Below are positions 44,746-58,600 of a stretch of 62,000 nt of DNA, one piece after another. The first letter of the stretch is position 1. Each line of letters begins with the position of its first letter. This DNA comes from Symbiodinium natans. Its lineage: Eukaryota > Sar > Dinophyceae > Suessiales > Symbiodiniaceae. A model generated the notes under the pieces. That model had not been told where the DNA came from. It saw only the letters and a program-made list of their open reading frames with translations, and made no database searches. The position numbers and the translations under genes were made by a program. The DNA lies in contig CAJNDS010002104.1 in assembly GCA_905221605.1 (NCBI GenBank), forward strand, positions 185,001-247,000. The letters are read 5' to 3'.

Positions 44746-45501
44746 AACACATGAAGCATTTGTGGTACACATTCTGTCGAATGCCAAGGGTCGGAGTTCC
44801 ACACCTGAGCCACAAGCATGCTCCACATGCTTTGCTCAAAGCCACAGGACATCAGGAGGCACAAGCTGTTGCCCTAAACCCTTTTAAACCCTATCACTAA
44901 ACCCTAAACCTTTTGCTCAACCCTGCAGGACCATCCTCCTCAAAATTCCTGGACAGGGAGATCCGATGACCTGCTGCCCGTAACCCTGTGACGTACGCAG
45001 CCAAGTCACGTAAAGCCACACTTGCACGACAAGAACTCCTGTGTTCCAGGGTGGAATAGGGTTTAGGAAATCGGGCTTAGGGGTTATAGCCCAGCTCTGC
45101 TGGGAGAGCCACGCAGGAAGTTGTTCGAAATTAGGTTCGCTTCTTGGGGCTCCTTTTCAGAGGAGTGATTAGGTAGTGAGGGAATGAGCGGGACCCTGAT
45201 GCAGTGACGTTCTCTTCGGGTTCAACGATGCAGGGACCCTTGCATCAAGCATGGGCATCTGCAGATCGAAGCGTCTTCACTCTTGCTGTTAAGGATAAGC
45301 AGGCCAAGAGCAGCCATTCTTTTTCAACAACGCAGGTGTTTGTGCCGCGTACGCCCTGACATGACCGTTGTCGATCGGTGGGGCGACCTGCTGTCGCTAC
45401 ACTCTCACATCTGTTCATCTTTATCTGCGGGCCACGGCACTGCTTTTCGTGCCATGCTACTGGGCAAGAACCCGGATCGATCTGCAATGGTGCTTGCGTC
45501 A

Positions 45502-48500
45502 CTAGCGGCCGCGGCTATCGCGGCGATCGCGACGATCGCGGCTGCGACTGCGGTCACGCTTGTGGCCTCTGTCGTTGCCTTGGTATGTGTTGGAGTGAAG
45601 TGCGTTGGGATCTCTTGCTGCCGAATGTGCTAAGAAGTTAAATGCTGTAGTTAGCTTTGTCTTGTGGGGCCTGAATGCTGAGGACTGCCTGAGGATGTCT
45701 GCAACAAACATGCAAACAGGCACTTTGTGATGTGCTGACATGCCTTAGACTTCATCCTCTGCGAGAGCCCTCGCAGCACGTGACAAACCTGTGATGAGAG
45801 ATGGCCTTAGAATACAAACAATTTCCGATAGATCCCTACTCCCTAACCCTCAACCCTAAACACTCTTGGAATCAGATCGAACAAACCTTAATTTGCAAAC
45901 GCAGGCACGGTCTCTGTCATGATGCCGATCCCCACCATCACGATCTCTGCCTAAGCACGTTGTGCTGCGACGCGACAAACTTTAGCCAACGTTCGTGCCC
46001 CCAATGCCCCCAACTTAACCATAGGTCAGGTCAAGCTGCGCTCGCCGTCGTCCTTGCCACCGTCCTTGCCGCCGCCTTTGCCCTTCGGCGGCCGCTCGGG
46101 TGGATCTGGCAAGTCGCCCCCATCGATGAGCTGCCGGGCGATCTTGCACAACCTCATGGCCGCTGCGCAGGATGCATATGTGTTGGGCTGTCCGGACTTT
46201 GAGGCTTCCACAGCCTCTACAGTATTGCTTTTCGTACAAACCTTCATGTCGAAGACATGCAAATCAGACGCTGGAACGAGACAAGGAAACTTTCTCTGAC
46301 ATGGCAGCATAATTGCTTGAACCCTCGCCTTTCCGCAGCTTAGGTGCATTGACGAAGCATTGCTCGCCGATTTCAAGTGCTTTCGAACAGAGGTGAGCAC
46401 GCGCTCTTCGTCGGCGGAGCCTGAGCAGGTCTCTTGCTGCCTCCGGTTGTTAAGAGATCCGAAAGAGGCATAAGCGGGACTTGCTTGACCGACAGGCAAT
46501 AAGATGTATGACCTATGGCAAAGCCCCGGTTGCACTAAGCCAAGGGCGCTTCTCGATAATCTCCCTCATCTTCGAGCAGGCATCCTTTTGGGCATTTCCA
46601 CCAGATTGAAATCAGAGGCAAGGTCTCATTTAGATTCAGAAACTTTGGGGGTTGCAGCCATCATGCCTGCCCTAGGACCTGCTCATGGTGTCCTCGTCAA
46701 GCTTGAAATCCGTCATGATCTTCTCGGCATTCGTCAGGTCTGGCAGCTCATCTATCTCGCCTTCAAGCAGCCTGCCCACCTTACTGGCTACTAGATTTTC
46801 TCAGCCAAATCAAATGTGCTCCCCCAACCCCCCCCCCCCCCCTCCCTGTCCGGGCCAACACAAAGCACACGTACAATCGTGCGCGTGCGTGCTGAAAGTA
46901 GACTGAGCGTCTAGGAGGGTGCACAGCGCATTTGGTCTCTTGGCGAACCGCAGGTGATACTCTATCCGCTCCAAGTCCTGCAACGCAGTCTCTCAGCTCT
47001 CTGCAGCTGTTGTCAAGACAGGGTCCGTTTGGGCTTCCAGTGCAACACTGCGCACTCTGAAGTGTATAGCATCCTTATACAATGTGATACATATACATAT
47101 ATATATATAATCTGCAGACAGCTAAAGGTTCGCCAATGCTCTCATTCCATCCCTCGCTGAGCTTTCCCTCATAAAGTCTCGACAGAAGCATGAAGTCCTT
47201 CATGGCCCTGTCTTCTTCACCATTGCGCTTACGCCAGACCTGCCAAGTCTGAGCAAGGGCCCCGCATGTTTCCACTGTGGCCGCCTTGACGCGCAGTAGC
47301 TGAGCCAAGCCAAACGAGGCACGCCATCTCAGAGCAGCAGTGAGACTCACATGGGACATCACGGGGCTATCTATCTATCTATCTATCGATGTATATATTT
47401 CTGAAAAGCGCCTGCTCACCCCTGGTTGCTTGGGCACTTCCCGATGTCATGCGGGAAAGGAAAAACGGCCCTGATGGCTCCCTGCCTTCAGCTCCGTCAC
47501 CCTTGACGTCACATGGTCGTCAAGCTTGAACTTTCCTGAAGGCGGTACATGCACGAAGCACTATAGCCAAGAAGCATGAAGACGTTCAGAGTCAGTTTTG
47601 CTGAAAGCCGCACAAGTGCAGCAGCGTTTCTTGCCATCCGCTCCACGTCCTTGTCCGGCTTGATCTTCCCAACGAACTGCCCGCACTCCATTTTGCCGAT
47701 TTGCACCGTCAGCAGCCCCGTCGGGCTTCTAGCCTTCTCCTCGGCACGACATGCCACAAACAACTCACCAACAGGAAGGCCTATCATTTGGGTCGTGTAG
47801 CCGTGGACCCACCAAGAATTTTGGAGAAGTGTGCAGCCGCAGATTCCAAGACCTCATAAAGCTTCTCAATGTCCTGGGCTTTCGTGTCCTGTCGCTTCTT
47901 CATGGCCTCTCAGCAGCAGAAGCTTGGAGGACACGCCCTACCAGTAGGCCTTCAGGCAGATTATCGTATTGAAAGCTATAATAAATCCGTGGTGATATGC
48001 ACATGGAGACCCATAGACCCGAGATGACGGCAGCCCAGTCGGCCTCGTTTAAGCGAACCACCCAGCGCTCCTCGATGTTGAAGTAGTCCTCACGTGCCCA
48101 TGCCGCGGCACTTAACTATTCTGGAGGAGCTGTGCTGATGATGCTATATGGGAGTTTCCGACAATAGGGGTACCCGTTTTGGGGGTCCCCTTAAGGGGGT
48201 TCTATTCTTTTCAGGGTCGAAACGGGGTACCCTTATGGTGGTAAATATTCCTATATGCCCATCCTTGAGTTGTACATCCGGCAAGGCCTCTGTGGACTCC
48301 CGACGTTATGATATCCATAATTCTCAGATTTCCCAAATTATCAGAAACTGCACGGGCTTGGCAGAAACGACTTCAGAACTGAACAATGCATGTGTGCAAC
48401 GCAGGAACCCCGAGCTCGCGGAGGTCGGGGTCAATCGTCTCGTCATCATCCTCCTTTATCATCGGCTTCTCCTGTATACGGCGAGAATTGCGCATGCTAT

Positions 48501-49890
48501 TTCCGACTATGTCGCACGGCCGTTGTCCAGACAAGGCTTCATGTTTTATATATGAACAGCACCGGCAAGATCCATGAGCTCTCCCTGGCTGGTCATACCC
48601 ACACATACACTGGGTTTAGGGTTTGGGGGTGTAGGCTGGCAAAAAACACACTCCCTGCTAAGGTATTGTGCTTTATGTGTGTGTGTGTGTGTGTGTGTGT
48701 CTCTGTCTCTGTCTCTGTCCCTGTCTCAGTCTCAGTCTCAGTCTCAGTCTCAGTGTCTGTGTCTGTGGCTGTGGCTGTGCCTCTGTGGCTGTATCTCTGT
48801 CTCTGTCTGCGCTTGTGTGTGTGCACATGTGTGTGTGTGTGCGCGCGCACAAAACCTGTTGGACCAAGGGTCGGAGCAAATCACATCAGTCGCTTTTGAA
48901 TTCATTTAAGACGTGCGCAGGGGGCCGCTCCACTCACTGTTAGAGTTTGGCCAACGAAGAGCCTAACAGTGTGGTGCTGGAAACGTACCTGAAAATTCGC
49001 CTAAACAAGTGTATATATCCACACATATACATGTATAAGCAACATACACAAGTGTAGGCTCTTCGCAAGCAATGCGCACCATCTGCTCTCCTTCTCTGCG
49101 GCTGGAGGGCCAGCGCCGCTACCCCCCATGTTCGCCATGCCTTGCAGATCGAGGCAGTTCACGGCGCTTCAATATTACAAGGATCGACAGCGCATGCATG
49201 CTGTTGACGACCAAGGCGACCAAGGTACCCATCATGGCAGCCATGGGGTTCATGGCGCTCATCCCCTGTTCCGGTGGGGCCCCACCGGCTTTGGCCATCA
49301 TCTGCTGCATATTCATCATCCTTGGCTTTGTAAGTAGAAGTACCAAGAATGGAAAATGCCTTGACTGTAGCAGTCGCAACCTGAGTCGTAAGTTACCAGA
49401 GGAGGCTCATCATCATGGCCATCATCGGATTGTTGCCTGCCATGGGGCCCATCATGCCAGGGCAGCCCGGGCAAGCACCGGGGCAAGCGCCGGGGCAAGC
49501 GCCGGGGCAGGCTCCGCACGCACCCGGGCAGCAGCCAGGACATCCAGTCGGGCCAGGGCACCCGCCAGGGCAGGGACAAGCGTTTGGGCAGCCAGGGCAA
49601 CTAGGGCATGCTCCGCAGCCCGGGCAAGCTCCTGGTCCAGTGGGGCGTGGGCAGCCGCATCCGCAGGGGCTGCAAGGACCGCAGGGCCCGCATCCGCAGC
49701 CGCCACATGGACAGCCGCAAGGGCCACAGCAGCCGCCACACGGACAGCAGGGGCACCCCCCGCAACCCGGACAGCAGCCTGGACAGCAGCCTGGACAGCA
49801 ACCTCCACAGGCGCCAGGACCACAAGGAGCCGGTGCAGAGGCAGTGGATCCGCCGCCTTCTCCAGCAGGAGCAAGCTCCTTGCTGTCCAT
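45502..49890 (-). CDS. RS-domain protein, tandem copy C (16 inferred exons)
   Basis: Third copy, same order, starting MDSKELAPAG and ending at a TAG after DSRGR. Recognisable exons: Cys/Gly/Pro-rich 49890-49397, Met-rich near 49320, EKPMIKEDDDETIDPD near 48450, YFNIEERWVVRLNEAD near 48070, KKRQDTKAQDIEKLYEVL near 47880, KARSPTGLLTVQIGK near 47700, KFKLDDHVTSRVTEL near 47520, VWRKRNGEEDR near 47230, DLERIEYHLRF near 46970, GRLLEGEIDELPDL near 46760, KMREIIEK near 46570, DEERVLTSVRKHL near 46390, KIARQLIDGGDLPDPP near 46130, RD-rich near 45940, and RS-rich 45590-45502. A family C element (48148-48256) sits in the intron before YFNIEERW. Exon sequence is closer to copy B than to copy A. Confidence 0.7.
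48148..48256. mobile_element. Family C-like TIR element in an intron of RS-gene copy C
   Basis: Left TATGGGAGTTTCCGACAATA, right GTAAATATTCCTATA with GGGTACCC inside both ends. It lies between the acidic exon and the YFNIEERW exon. Confidence 0.7.
48678..48850. repeat. GT and CTCTGT/CAGTCT microsatellite in an intron of RS-gene copy C
   Basis: GT, then CTCTGT, CAGTCT and GTGGCT hexamers, then GT again. Confidence 0.9.
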
Positions 49891-50376
49891 GGCTGCGCCC
49901 AGACTGCCCTAGAAGCTGAAGCTGTGTGTCTAGTTCACCCACTTCACCCACTTGGCTAGCAGTACGGTGTCTGTCTGTGACATGGCAGAGCGCAGTTGTC
50001 AAGTGGTACCAGGGCAGTTTGAAGTTATACGTGCGTGGCTGCATTGTCATGATGCAATCCTGGATTGCGGACCCACAGTCTGTCGTGTGAGCTTGATGTC
50101 CCCACACTCCCACATGGCCATTGAACCCTCCATGGCTGAAGCATGTTGAGAAGAGCAACAAATAGCAACAACAGGATCTCCTAGGGCAGTGCATTGATGC
50201 AAGCAGTTAGGCTCCATCAGGCTCCGTCAGCAGCCCCTCGCTGGTGAGCAAGCAGAGGCCACCCAAAAGTTGTTGGAGCATCCCGCCAGGCCATAAGCTC
50301 ATACTCACTATGCTCACCACGATTGGCTGCCGGACTGCCACACGTTTTTCCTGGGCTGTTTGCGACGCTTGCAAGA

Positions 50377-53300
50377 TTAGCGGCCACGGCTGTCGCGGCG
50401 CTCCCGTCGGTCTCGGCTGCGACTCCGGTCGCGCTTGTGGCCTCTGATGGCAAGGGCAAGGGGGGGACTTTTCCCGACCCACCGTCTCGCAACCTCTGAC
50501 AGGAGATGACAGGAGTTTATCTTTCCTTGCCAATTTTGCTTCGCAGTTGCGGTCTCGATCTCGATCGTGATGCCGGTCTCCACCATCACGGTCTCTACCT
50601 GGCATTTTTTGAGGACCATCAACCACAACGAAACATCATGTCCAGGTGCTAAAGGTAGTCAAGCCGCGCTCGCCGCGCTCGCCATCGTCCTTGCCACCGT
50701 CCTTGCCGCCGCCTTTGCCCTTCGGCGGCCGCTCGGGTGGATCTGGCAAGTCGCCCCCATCGATGAGCTGCCGGGCTATCTTGCACAACCTCACGGCTGC
50801 TGCGCAGGATGTGCATGTGTTGGGCTGTCCGGACTTTGAGACTGCCACAGACTCTAAATGGCTCTTAGAACAAGCCTTCATGTCGAATACATGTAAAATA
50901 CGACAAGAGGAAACACTCTGACATGGCAGATTTGCTTGAACCCTCGCCTTTCCGCAGCTTAGGTGCATTGACGAAGCATTGCTCGCCGACTTCAAGTGCT
51001 TTCGAACAGAGGTGAGCACGCGCTCTTCGTCGGCAGAGCCTGCGCGAAACTCGGGGCTGTCCAGTCATGCTTGCATGTGCATGCCACCGGCATGCAGTGC
51101 ACAGGGAATTAGGCGATGGCCCTAGTCGCATATCAAGCCTGGAGTCCTAGAGGGCTAGTGGCCAGCACTCAGCAGGGCTTCACCGACTTGAGCATGATGC
51201 GCGTGAACACATGTGCACCGGCCAATGCACATCGGGGAAGGGGCGAGTGCTGTGCAAAGCTCCGACACGACGAAATATCTGCGATTCATGTTTTGGGCGC
51301 ACCTTTCGCACCCCCGACTATGCATGCTTCGCCAAAAAGCTTACATGAAGTCAGAAAGGCTAAAATAACAGTCTTGGCACATAGACCCGGGAGCAAACTG
51401 AAAGGACCTCAAGTTTGTGGCATGACTGATGGTTGTCACCCATCTCCCTCAATACGCTCAGAAACTCAAGTGCGAACACCACTGCAAAGCTGCAAACCCC
51501 CATGGAGATGTTTGTGCTGAGCAAGTGACGCTTCTCGATGATCTCCCTCATCTTGGAACAAGCGTCCTACAGGTATCTCAGATTATTTCAGAGGCTTTTG
51601 AAGCTGCAGCGGGACAGTTTCGAGACTCGAGTGCTGCCCGCCGCCAATGGTCAGACCAGGTAAAACACAGGTAAACCAGTGGTAAACCCGCCACTTGATT
51701 TTAATTATAGCTCTTGCCATATAGAAAAAACACATAAGTAAATAAATAAATAAATATAAATATATATATATATATATTATATTTATTTGTTTATTGATTT
51801 ATATCAATTCCCCCAGCCACACGCCCCATGTCGTCCTCGTCCAACTTGAAATCGGTCATGATCTTTTCAGCATTGGTCAGATCTGGCAGCTCGTCGATCT
51901 CACCTTCTAAGAGCCGCCCCACCTCAACTTGACAGTGCAACTTAGGAGCAATTTCAAAAAAAACGAAAGTTGCATTTTGGGAGTTTACGAGAATAGGGGA
52001 GCCCTCATACAGACCCCCAAATAGTAGGATCACCTTTTTATGAGGACGCCAATAAGGTACCCCTAATTTCGGGACCCCCCCCCCCCCACATTTAATTATC
52101 AGGCAATTGATCCGGGCCGCGAGGAGCGTGCACAGCGCATTGGGCCTTTTGGCGAAGCGCAGGTGATACTCTATCCGCTCCAAGTCCTCCACATCAAAGC
52201 TGTCTCGGGCAAGATCAGGACATCACCCGAAACGATGTGTAGTTCATGTCGGCAGGAAGGTGGTAGGGGCCGGGGACGTGGGGTGAAATCAACTCTGATT
52301 TGATTTAACGTACATTCCAGGGAAGTGTCAGGCCGTGCCACTGTCCGAAACTGAGAAAAACTGCGAGACCGACATCGGTTACCTCCCATAGATCAAAGGC
52401 ACTCAGCTGAGAACAACTCAGTAACTCAGTGTTTCAATTGGATGCCAGATCAGCAGGAGGCAACACCACTTGAAACCATTGGAATGATGGTCAGTCCAGA
52501 TCCAATGACACAACTCTGCCAAAATCCCAAGGCAGCAATGCAAAGGTGGCAGTTGGAAAAATGGCTGACTTTTGCTGCGTAGGTAAAGTGGTCTTCTTCT
52601 TGCAGCACAGGGAATTCGCCCATCATACATGACTTTCAACAAGACAGTCCTTCATGGCCCGATCCTCTTCGCCATTGCGCTTGCGCCATACCTGCCAGGC
52701 TCGCACTCGGCGAGGAAATCTGACGGACAACTGTGAACAGCATGCTCTGCAGATATTGTCTCCAGACTCCAGAGTGACCCTTCACAGCGCCGCCTGCGAC
52801 AATCCCTTCTATGGCATTTCGCCCGCGCAACAGTCAGCACTTACCATCACATACCGCTCCATGCCTTCAGCTCCGTCACCCTTGACGTCACATGGTCGTC
52901 AAGCTTGAACTTTCCTGAAGGCTGTACATGCACGAAGCACTATAGCCAAGAAGCATGAAGACGTTTGGAGTCAGCGGGCGACTCTTTCATGAAAGCACGC
53001 TTCTGGAGTGGGGCATGGCAGCTATGTTGCTTGAGGCCGAACAAGTGCGGCAGGGTTTCTTGCCATCCGCTCCACATCCTTGTCCGGCTTGATCTTGCCA
53101 ACGAACTGCCCGCACTCCATTTTGCCGATTTGCACCGTCAGCAGCCCCGTCGGGCTTCTAGCCTTCTCCTCGGTTTAGGGTTTAGGGTTTAGGGTTTTTG
53201 TTCAGGGTCTAGGGTTTAGGGGCCTCCTCTTTGGGTCGGACATATAATCACCCTTGTAGCGAGAAGTGCAGCCGCGGATTCCAAGACCTCATAAAGCTTC

Positions 53301-54913
53301 TCAATGTCCTGGGCTTTCGTGTCCTGTCGCTTCTTCATGGCCTCTCAGCAGACTCCAAATTCAGGCCCTCTCGAGTAGCACCTTATTAGTATTCCATGAC
53401 TCAGCCGTGGGAAGCTGCTGGCTTGGCCTCGTTTAAGCGAACCACCCAGCGCTCCTCGATGTTGAAGTAGTCCTTAGGTTTCTATAAAGTGTTTCTATGC
53501 ATTCTGAGTATGCTGCACAATCATGGTGCTGATGTCGTTCGCCGTGAAAGTAGCACGTCCGGCATGCCTGCTGGAGGAACCCTACGTTCGATATACTGTG
53601 TGCAACGCAGGAACCCCGAGCTCACGGAGATCGGGGTCAATCGTCTCGTCATCATCGTCCTTTATCGTCGGCTTCTCCTATGGCCGGACCATCATCACTA
53701 CAGTGATTTTTTCTCACCCCGCAAGTACTCCAGCACTGGCTAGACTCGTCTTTGCACTGGACGCACCCTTGTGCTGGCCAGGAGAACTTGCAAGCAGAAC
53801 ATGGCTGTTTCTCCTATTATCTTCAAGATCTTCCACTTCCCCTCCTCACTCACTAGATCACGCACCCCATTTTTTATATTCAGACATGGCTAAGCCATAC
53901 AGTACCGTGCTACATCATCATCCTGTACAGACATTCTGGAACTTGTGGCTCACGCACCCCCACATGCAATCTAGCTCATCGAGAACCCCCCAAAGGCCAG
54001 CAGCAAAAGGAGAACCACGATTGAATTTGCTCTCCTTCTCCGGTGCTGGAGGGCCAGCGCCGCCACCCCCCATGTTCGCCATGCCTTGCAGACCGAGGCA
54101 GTTCAGGGCGCTTCAATATTATAGGGCTCGTCAAGACACAAAGTCCTTCAAGTGAGTGCTAATACCCTGGGACAGATCAACTGTGCCGGACCCGCGGGGA
54201 TCGACAGCGCACGCATGCTGCTGACGACCAAGGCACCCATCATGGCAGCCATGGGATTCATGGCACTCATCCCCTGTTCCGGTGGGGCCCCACCGGCTTT
54301 GGCCATCATCTGCTGCATATTCATCATCCTTGGCTTAGTAAATAGAAGTACCAAGAACGGAAAACGCCTTGACTGTAGCAGTCGCAACCTGAGTCGTAAG
54401 TTACCAGAGGAGGCTCATCATCATGGCCATCATCGGATTGTTGCCTGCCATGGGGCCCATCATGCCAGGGCAGCCCGGGCAAGCACCGGGGCAACCGGGG
54501 CAAGCGCCGGGGCAACCGGGGCAAGCGCCGGGGCAACCGGGGCAGGCTCCGCACGCACCCGGGCAGCAGCCAGGACATCCAGTCGGGCCAGGGCACCCGC
54601 CAGGGCAGGGACAAGCGTTTGGGCAGCCAGGGCAACTAGGGCATGCTCCGCAGCCCGGGCAAGATCCTGGTCCAGTGGGGCGTGGGCAGCCGCATCCGCA
54701 GGGGCTGCAAGGACCGCAGGGCCCGCATCCGCAGCCGCCACATGGACAGCCGCAAGGGCCACAGCAGCCGCCACACGGACAGCATGGGCACCCGCCACAA
54801 CCCGGACAGCAGCCTGGACAGCAACCTCCACAAGCACCAGGACCACAAGGAGCCGGTGCAGAGGCAGTGGATCCGCCGCCTTCTCCAGCAGGAGCAAGCT
54901 CCTTGCTGTCCAT
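50377..54913 (-). CDS. RS-domain protein, tandem copy B (16 inferred exons)
   Basis: Same exon order as copy A, about 5.1 kb downstream. Approximate exons on the minus strand: 54913-54405, 54328-54237, 54085-54024, 53680-53600, 53482-53431, 53345-53282, 53168-53064, 52917-52872, 52689-52651, 52186-52139, 51930-51838, 51570-51527, 51032-50965, 50797-50650, 50607-50535 and 50435-50377. The stop is TAA. The intron between DLERIEYHLRFAKRP and VGRLLEGEIDE has gained a family C TIR element (51979-52075) that I do not see at that place in the other copies. A TTTAGGG tract lies directly against the acceptor of the KARSPTG exon. Function unknown; the basic RS/RD tail is the only clue. Confidence 0.7.
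51979..52075. mobile_element. Family C TIR element in an intron of RS-gene copy B
   Basis: Left GGGAGTTTACGAGAATAGGG, internal AGACCCCCAAATAGTAGGAT, right GGTACCCCTAATTTCGGG. Best-preserved relative of megasynthase intron 1. Confidence 0.75.
53172..53222 (+). repeat. Telomere-like TTTAGGG tract at an acceptor site of RS-gene copy B
   Basis: On the transcribed strand it reads CCCTAAACCCTAAACCGAG directly before the KARSPTG exon. Copies A and C have no such tract at this site. Confidence 0.9.
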
Positions 54914-55694
54914 GGCTGCGCCCAGACTGCCCTAGAAGCTGAAGCCCTGTGCCAAAATTTACCCACGTCACCCACTTGGCTAGCAGCTCGGTGTCTGTGA
55001 CATGGCAGCGTCCTGTTGTCGTCAAGTGGGGCAGTTAGCTAGTCAGACAGTCACATGTATGGCTGCCTTGTCCCATGTGGGCCCAGAGGTTGCTGTGCGA
55101 GCTTTGTCCGTACCCATAGTCCCATCGTGGCCACTTGCTTAAGGTCCATGGAGCATTCCATGGCTGAAGCACGTCGAGAAGAGCAACAACAGGATCTCAT
55201 AAGACTGGAGACTTCGCATGGGCATGATGCATTACTAACACCGAAAATGGCAACACGACTTCCTTTCTGCCAGGCATAACACTTCCGGCTCCGGATAGAA
55301 CTCCAAGGATCATATACGAATCATTCCGGAAGCAAGACGATGGTCAACCTCTGTTACTGGGGGGGGGGGGGAAGGGTGGTATATCGTGAGGGTTTGGAGA
55401 TAAGCTGCTTTTCTTTCTCTGGTATCTGGGCAGGGTAACGCGCATGGTCACACCAGTGCTCTCCTGACAAGGTTATGGTCAGGTTCAAGGTTATACTTCC
55501 GGGTCGATAGAGCTTAGGGCCTATAGCGAGTCAGCTATAGAATCCCAGAGTCTACAGCATCCTTTGAAGCAAGGTACATTTTGTTCGGAAAAGCTTGTTG
55601 TACCCTTTGATGGTCGTAGGCAGGTCATTGACAAGTCGGGCGACAGCACGGCAGCACGTCGCGAGTTTCTCTTTTTCAGCAGCTGCTGGTGCCA

Positions 55695-58600
55695 CTAGCG
55701 GCCACGGCTGTCGCGACGCTCCCGCCGATCGCGGCTGCGGCTGCGGTCGCGCTTGTGCCCTCTGTCGTTGCCTTGAGATAGCCACCAACTGAAGGACACA
55801 TGTGATACATGTGCCTCTTGAATTGTGATTCAATGAGATAGTAAGTGCCAGTCAGAAGGCCTTTTGCAGAAAATGGCGCGCAACATTTAGCAAGGCTGGA
55901 AAACTCGGGGGCATCTCGTGGTCTCTCCTGTCCAACTCTGTGACAATTGCTTTGTGCAACCCAACTGTCAAAGCATTCAATTGTGGTTGTGAGGTGTTCG
56001 ACATTGGGCTGTGCAGGTTGTCCGTATCTTGCGCACGGCTCCCAAGCAGTGCGGTTGTACTGAGTATAGGTGGGTTTATGTTGACTCTCTAACATTTGCA
56101 GTGCGGTCGCGGTCTCGATCGTGATGCCGATCGCCGCCATCACGGTCTCTACCTGGGATAACATTTTCAACCAGCTAAAACGAAATCTCTCCCCAGGTTC
56201 CAATGGCAGTAGAAACCCCAAACCCCAAACCCCAAACCCTCAACCCTAAACCCAAGCTTCCGATGGGTTCCGATGGGTTCCGATGGCAGTCAAGCCGCGC
56301 TCGCCACGCTCGCCGTCGTCCTTGCCACCGTCCTTGCCGCCGCCTTTGCCCTTCGGCGGCCGCTCGGGTGGATCTGGCAAGTCGCCCCCATCGATGAGCT
56401 GCCGGGCAATCTTGCACAACCTAGGATGGATTTGTTCTGAAATGCCAAAAACAACGGCCTCTTATTGGATGCCGCTAACTTGCCACTCCATGACTTCATT
56501 TCGGGCGTCCAAACAGAAGCCTCGTGAATTTCCGGAAGATGCAATGACAAACTGGTTGTTTCGAGCACTGAGTGGCCAGTAAGTAACCCACCAAACCCTA
56601 AACCCTAAACTCACTAAACCCTAAACCCTAAACCCTAAACCCTAAACCCTAAACCCTAAACCAAAACCCACTAAACCCTAAACCCTAAACCCTAAACCTA
56701 AACCCTAAACCCTAAACCCTGGTTTACAAAAGTTACTACAGGTCAGGGACATCGAGGAAGCGTTGCTGGCACTGTTCAGGTGCTTCCGAACACTGGTGAG
56801 CACGCGTTCTTCGTCTTCATAACCTGAAGGAGGGTTTAGGGTTTAGGGTTTAGGGAAGCCACATGTCCCACACCAACACATCGAAGCAAGCTTTGACATC
56901 TCAGCGCCTGACTTCTACATACTTGTCTTACTTCGTACCATGCCATGCTGGGCCAATTGGGACAGCAATTGCGCGCAGTTCTCAAGACATCTCAAGACAC
57001 GTCTGAGGACTCTGATTTCTGAGCCATCGGCGCTTCTCTATGATCTCCCGCATCTTCGAGCAAGCGTCCTGGCCATATTGGAGCGAATCGGATTCTCATT
57101 GCTACCAGCAAAGCATCAAATGAATCAAGCATAACAATGAACAATCGTGAAGAAACATGGCCACGTGAATTGAGTCGCAACAGCTGCAATATTTACAAAC
57201 CCGAGTGAGCCAGCTAAGCTCTTGCATACAGTACAGGCCCTTGGTGTACTTCCGATAGCTCGTGGGTGCATTTCCACTAAACATTGGTCCTCATCCAGCT
57301 TGTAATCCGTCATGATCTTCTCCGCCTTGGTGAGATCTGGCAGCTCATCCATCTCGCCTTCAAGAAGCTTCCCGACCTGAATCGTATGATTAAGGTTTGC
57401 CTGCGAAGTGTCGGCCCGAAGCAACGGGGGAGTTTTTTTTTGACCAAGCCACCAGAAGTGTGCACAAAGCGTTGGGCCTCTTGGCAAAGCGCAGGTGATA
57501 CTCTATTCTCTCCAAGTCCTGCCAGAAGACTCAACATCAGGAACGCCATATGGACATCGTCTCATGTGTGATTGTGTGATGCTACATGCTGCAAACTGAG
57601 AGCCGTTGATCCTTCGTAGCCCTGTCTTCCTGACCATTTCGCTTTCGCCAGACCTGGTGTCTGTTGAGTGGGCTAGCGTTTGGCTCATGTCTTACATGGC
57701 ATCCCAGCCTAGCTTACTTCCGCAGCAGAGAATGTGCCACTACACTGTGTGCTAGCAAGGGCTGCGACATCATGCATAAGAACATTAGTAATATTAGCAC
57801 AAATGTAAATATAAATATAAATACATAAATAAGTACATAAGTACATATACATATATATATATATATAGACTATAGATATATTTATCTATTTGTATTTTAT
57901 AGACTTACATATCTATCTCTGTATTTATTTACATATAGATTAATCTATCTGCTACGCTCAGCCATCCCGAAGCCTTGAGCTCAGTCAACCGTGAGGTCAC
58001 GGGATCGTCGAGCTTGAACTTTCCTTGTGCCGGCTGACCAGGTGCTGTCGGGCACGACGCGAGTTGATGCATGATGATTCTCAAGGAAAAAGAACCCCAG
58101 GGTTGAAAGAATTCCATGCCAGGACTGTGGAATTTCAACGCAATCAACATAAGCAAGCTCCGAGCTAAGTGAGAGAGAGAAAGCCCAACAGCGGAACGAG
58201 CCCCTAGATGATCTAAAAAGAAAGCTGAAAAAAAACCCTGATGTTGCCAACTCCCATCATGAAAACAACCGTGGCGACCTGGAACCCACAAATCCGGGCT
58301 AGTGAACGGAGCGCTGCCCAAGTTGCTTGCCATCCGCTCCACGTCCTTGTCCGGCTTGATCTTGCCAACGAACTGCCCGCATTCCATTTTGCCGATTTGC
58401 ACCGTTAGCAGCCCCGTCGGACTTCGTGCTTTCTCCTCAGATGCTGCACATCCATCTCTCTTCATTTGCGAGTTCAAGGCTGCACATGGTTGCACTAAAA
58501 ATGCCGCAGAAGTAAGTGCCGCCATGAACTCTAAGACTTCATAAAGCTTCTCGATGTCCACAGTCTTCGTGTCCTGTCGCTTCTTCATTGCCTGCCGAGA

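Larger units (their letters stand above)
44036..45501. other. Spacer between the 43.4-kb gene and RS-gene copy C
   Basis: CCCTAAA and TTTAGGG tracts, the family B element and no supported gene. Confidence 0.5.

Noticed and set aside
54423-54935. Plus-strand PGQ-rich, collagen-like frames opposite the Cys/Gly/Pro exon (also 49415-49912 and 59265-60068)
   Set aside because: They are complements of the minus-strand repeat exon. The minus reading has a conserved start, splice junctions and downstream exons in all three copies.
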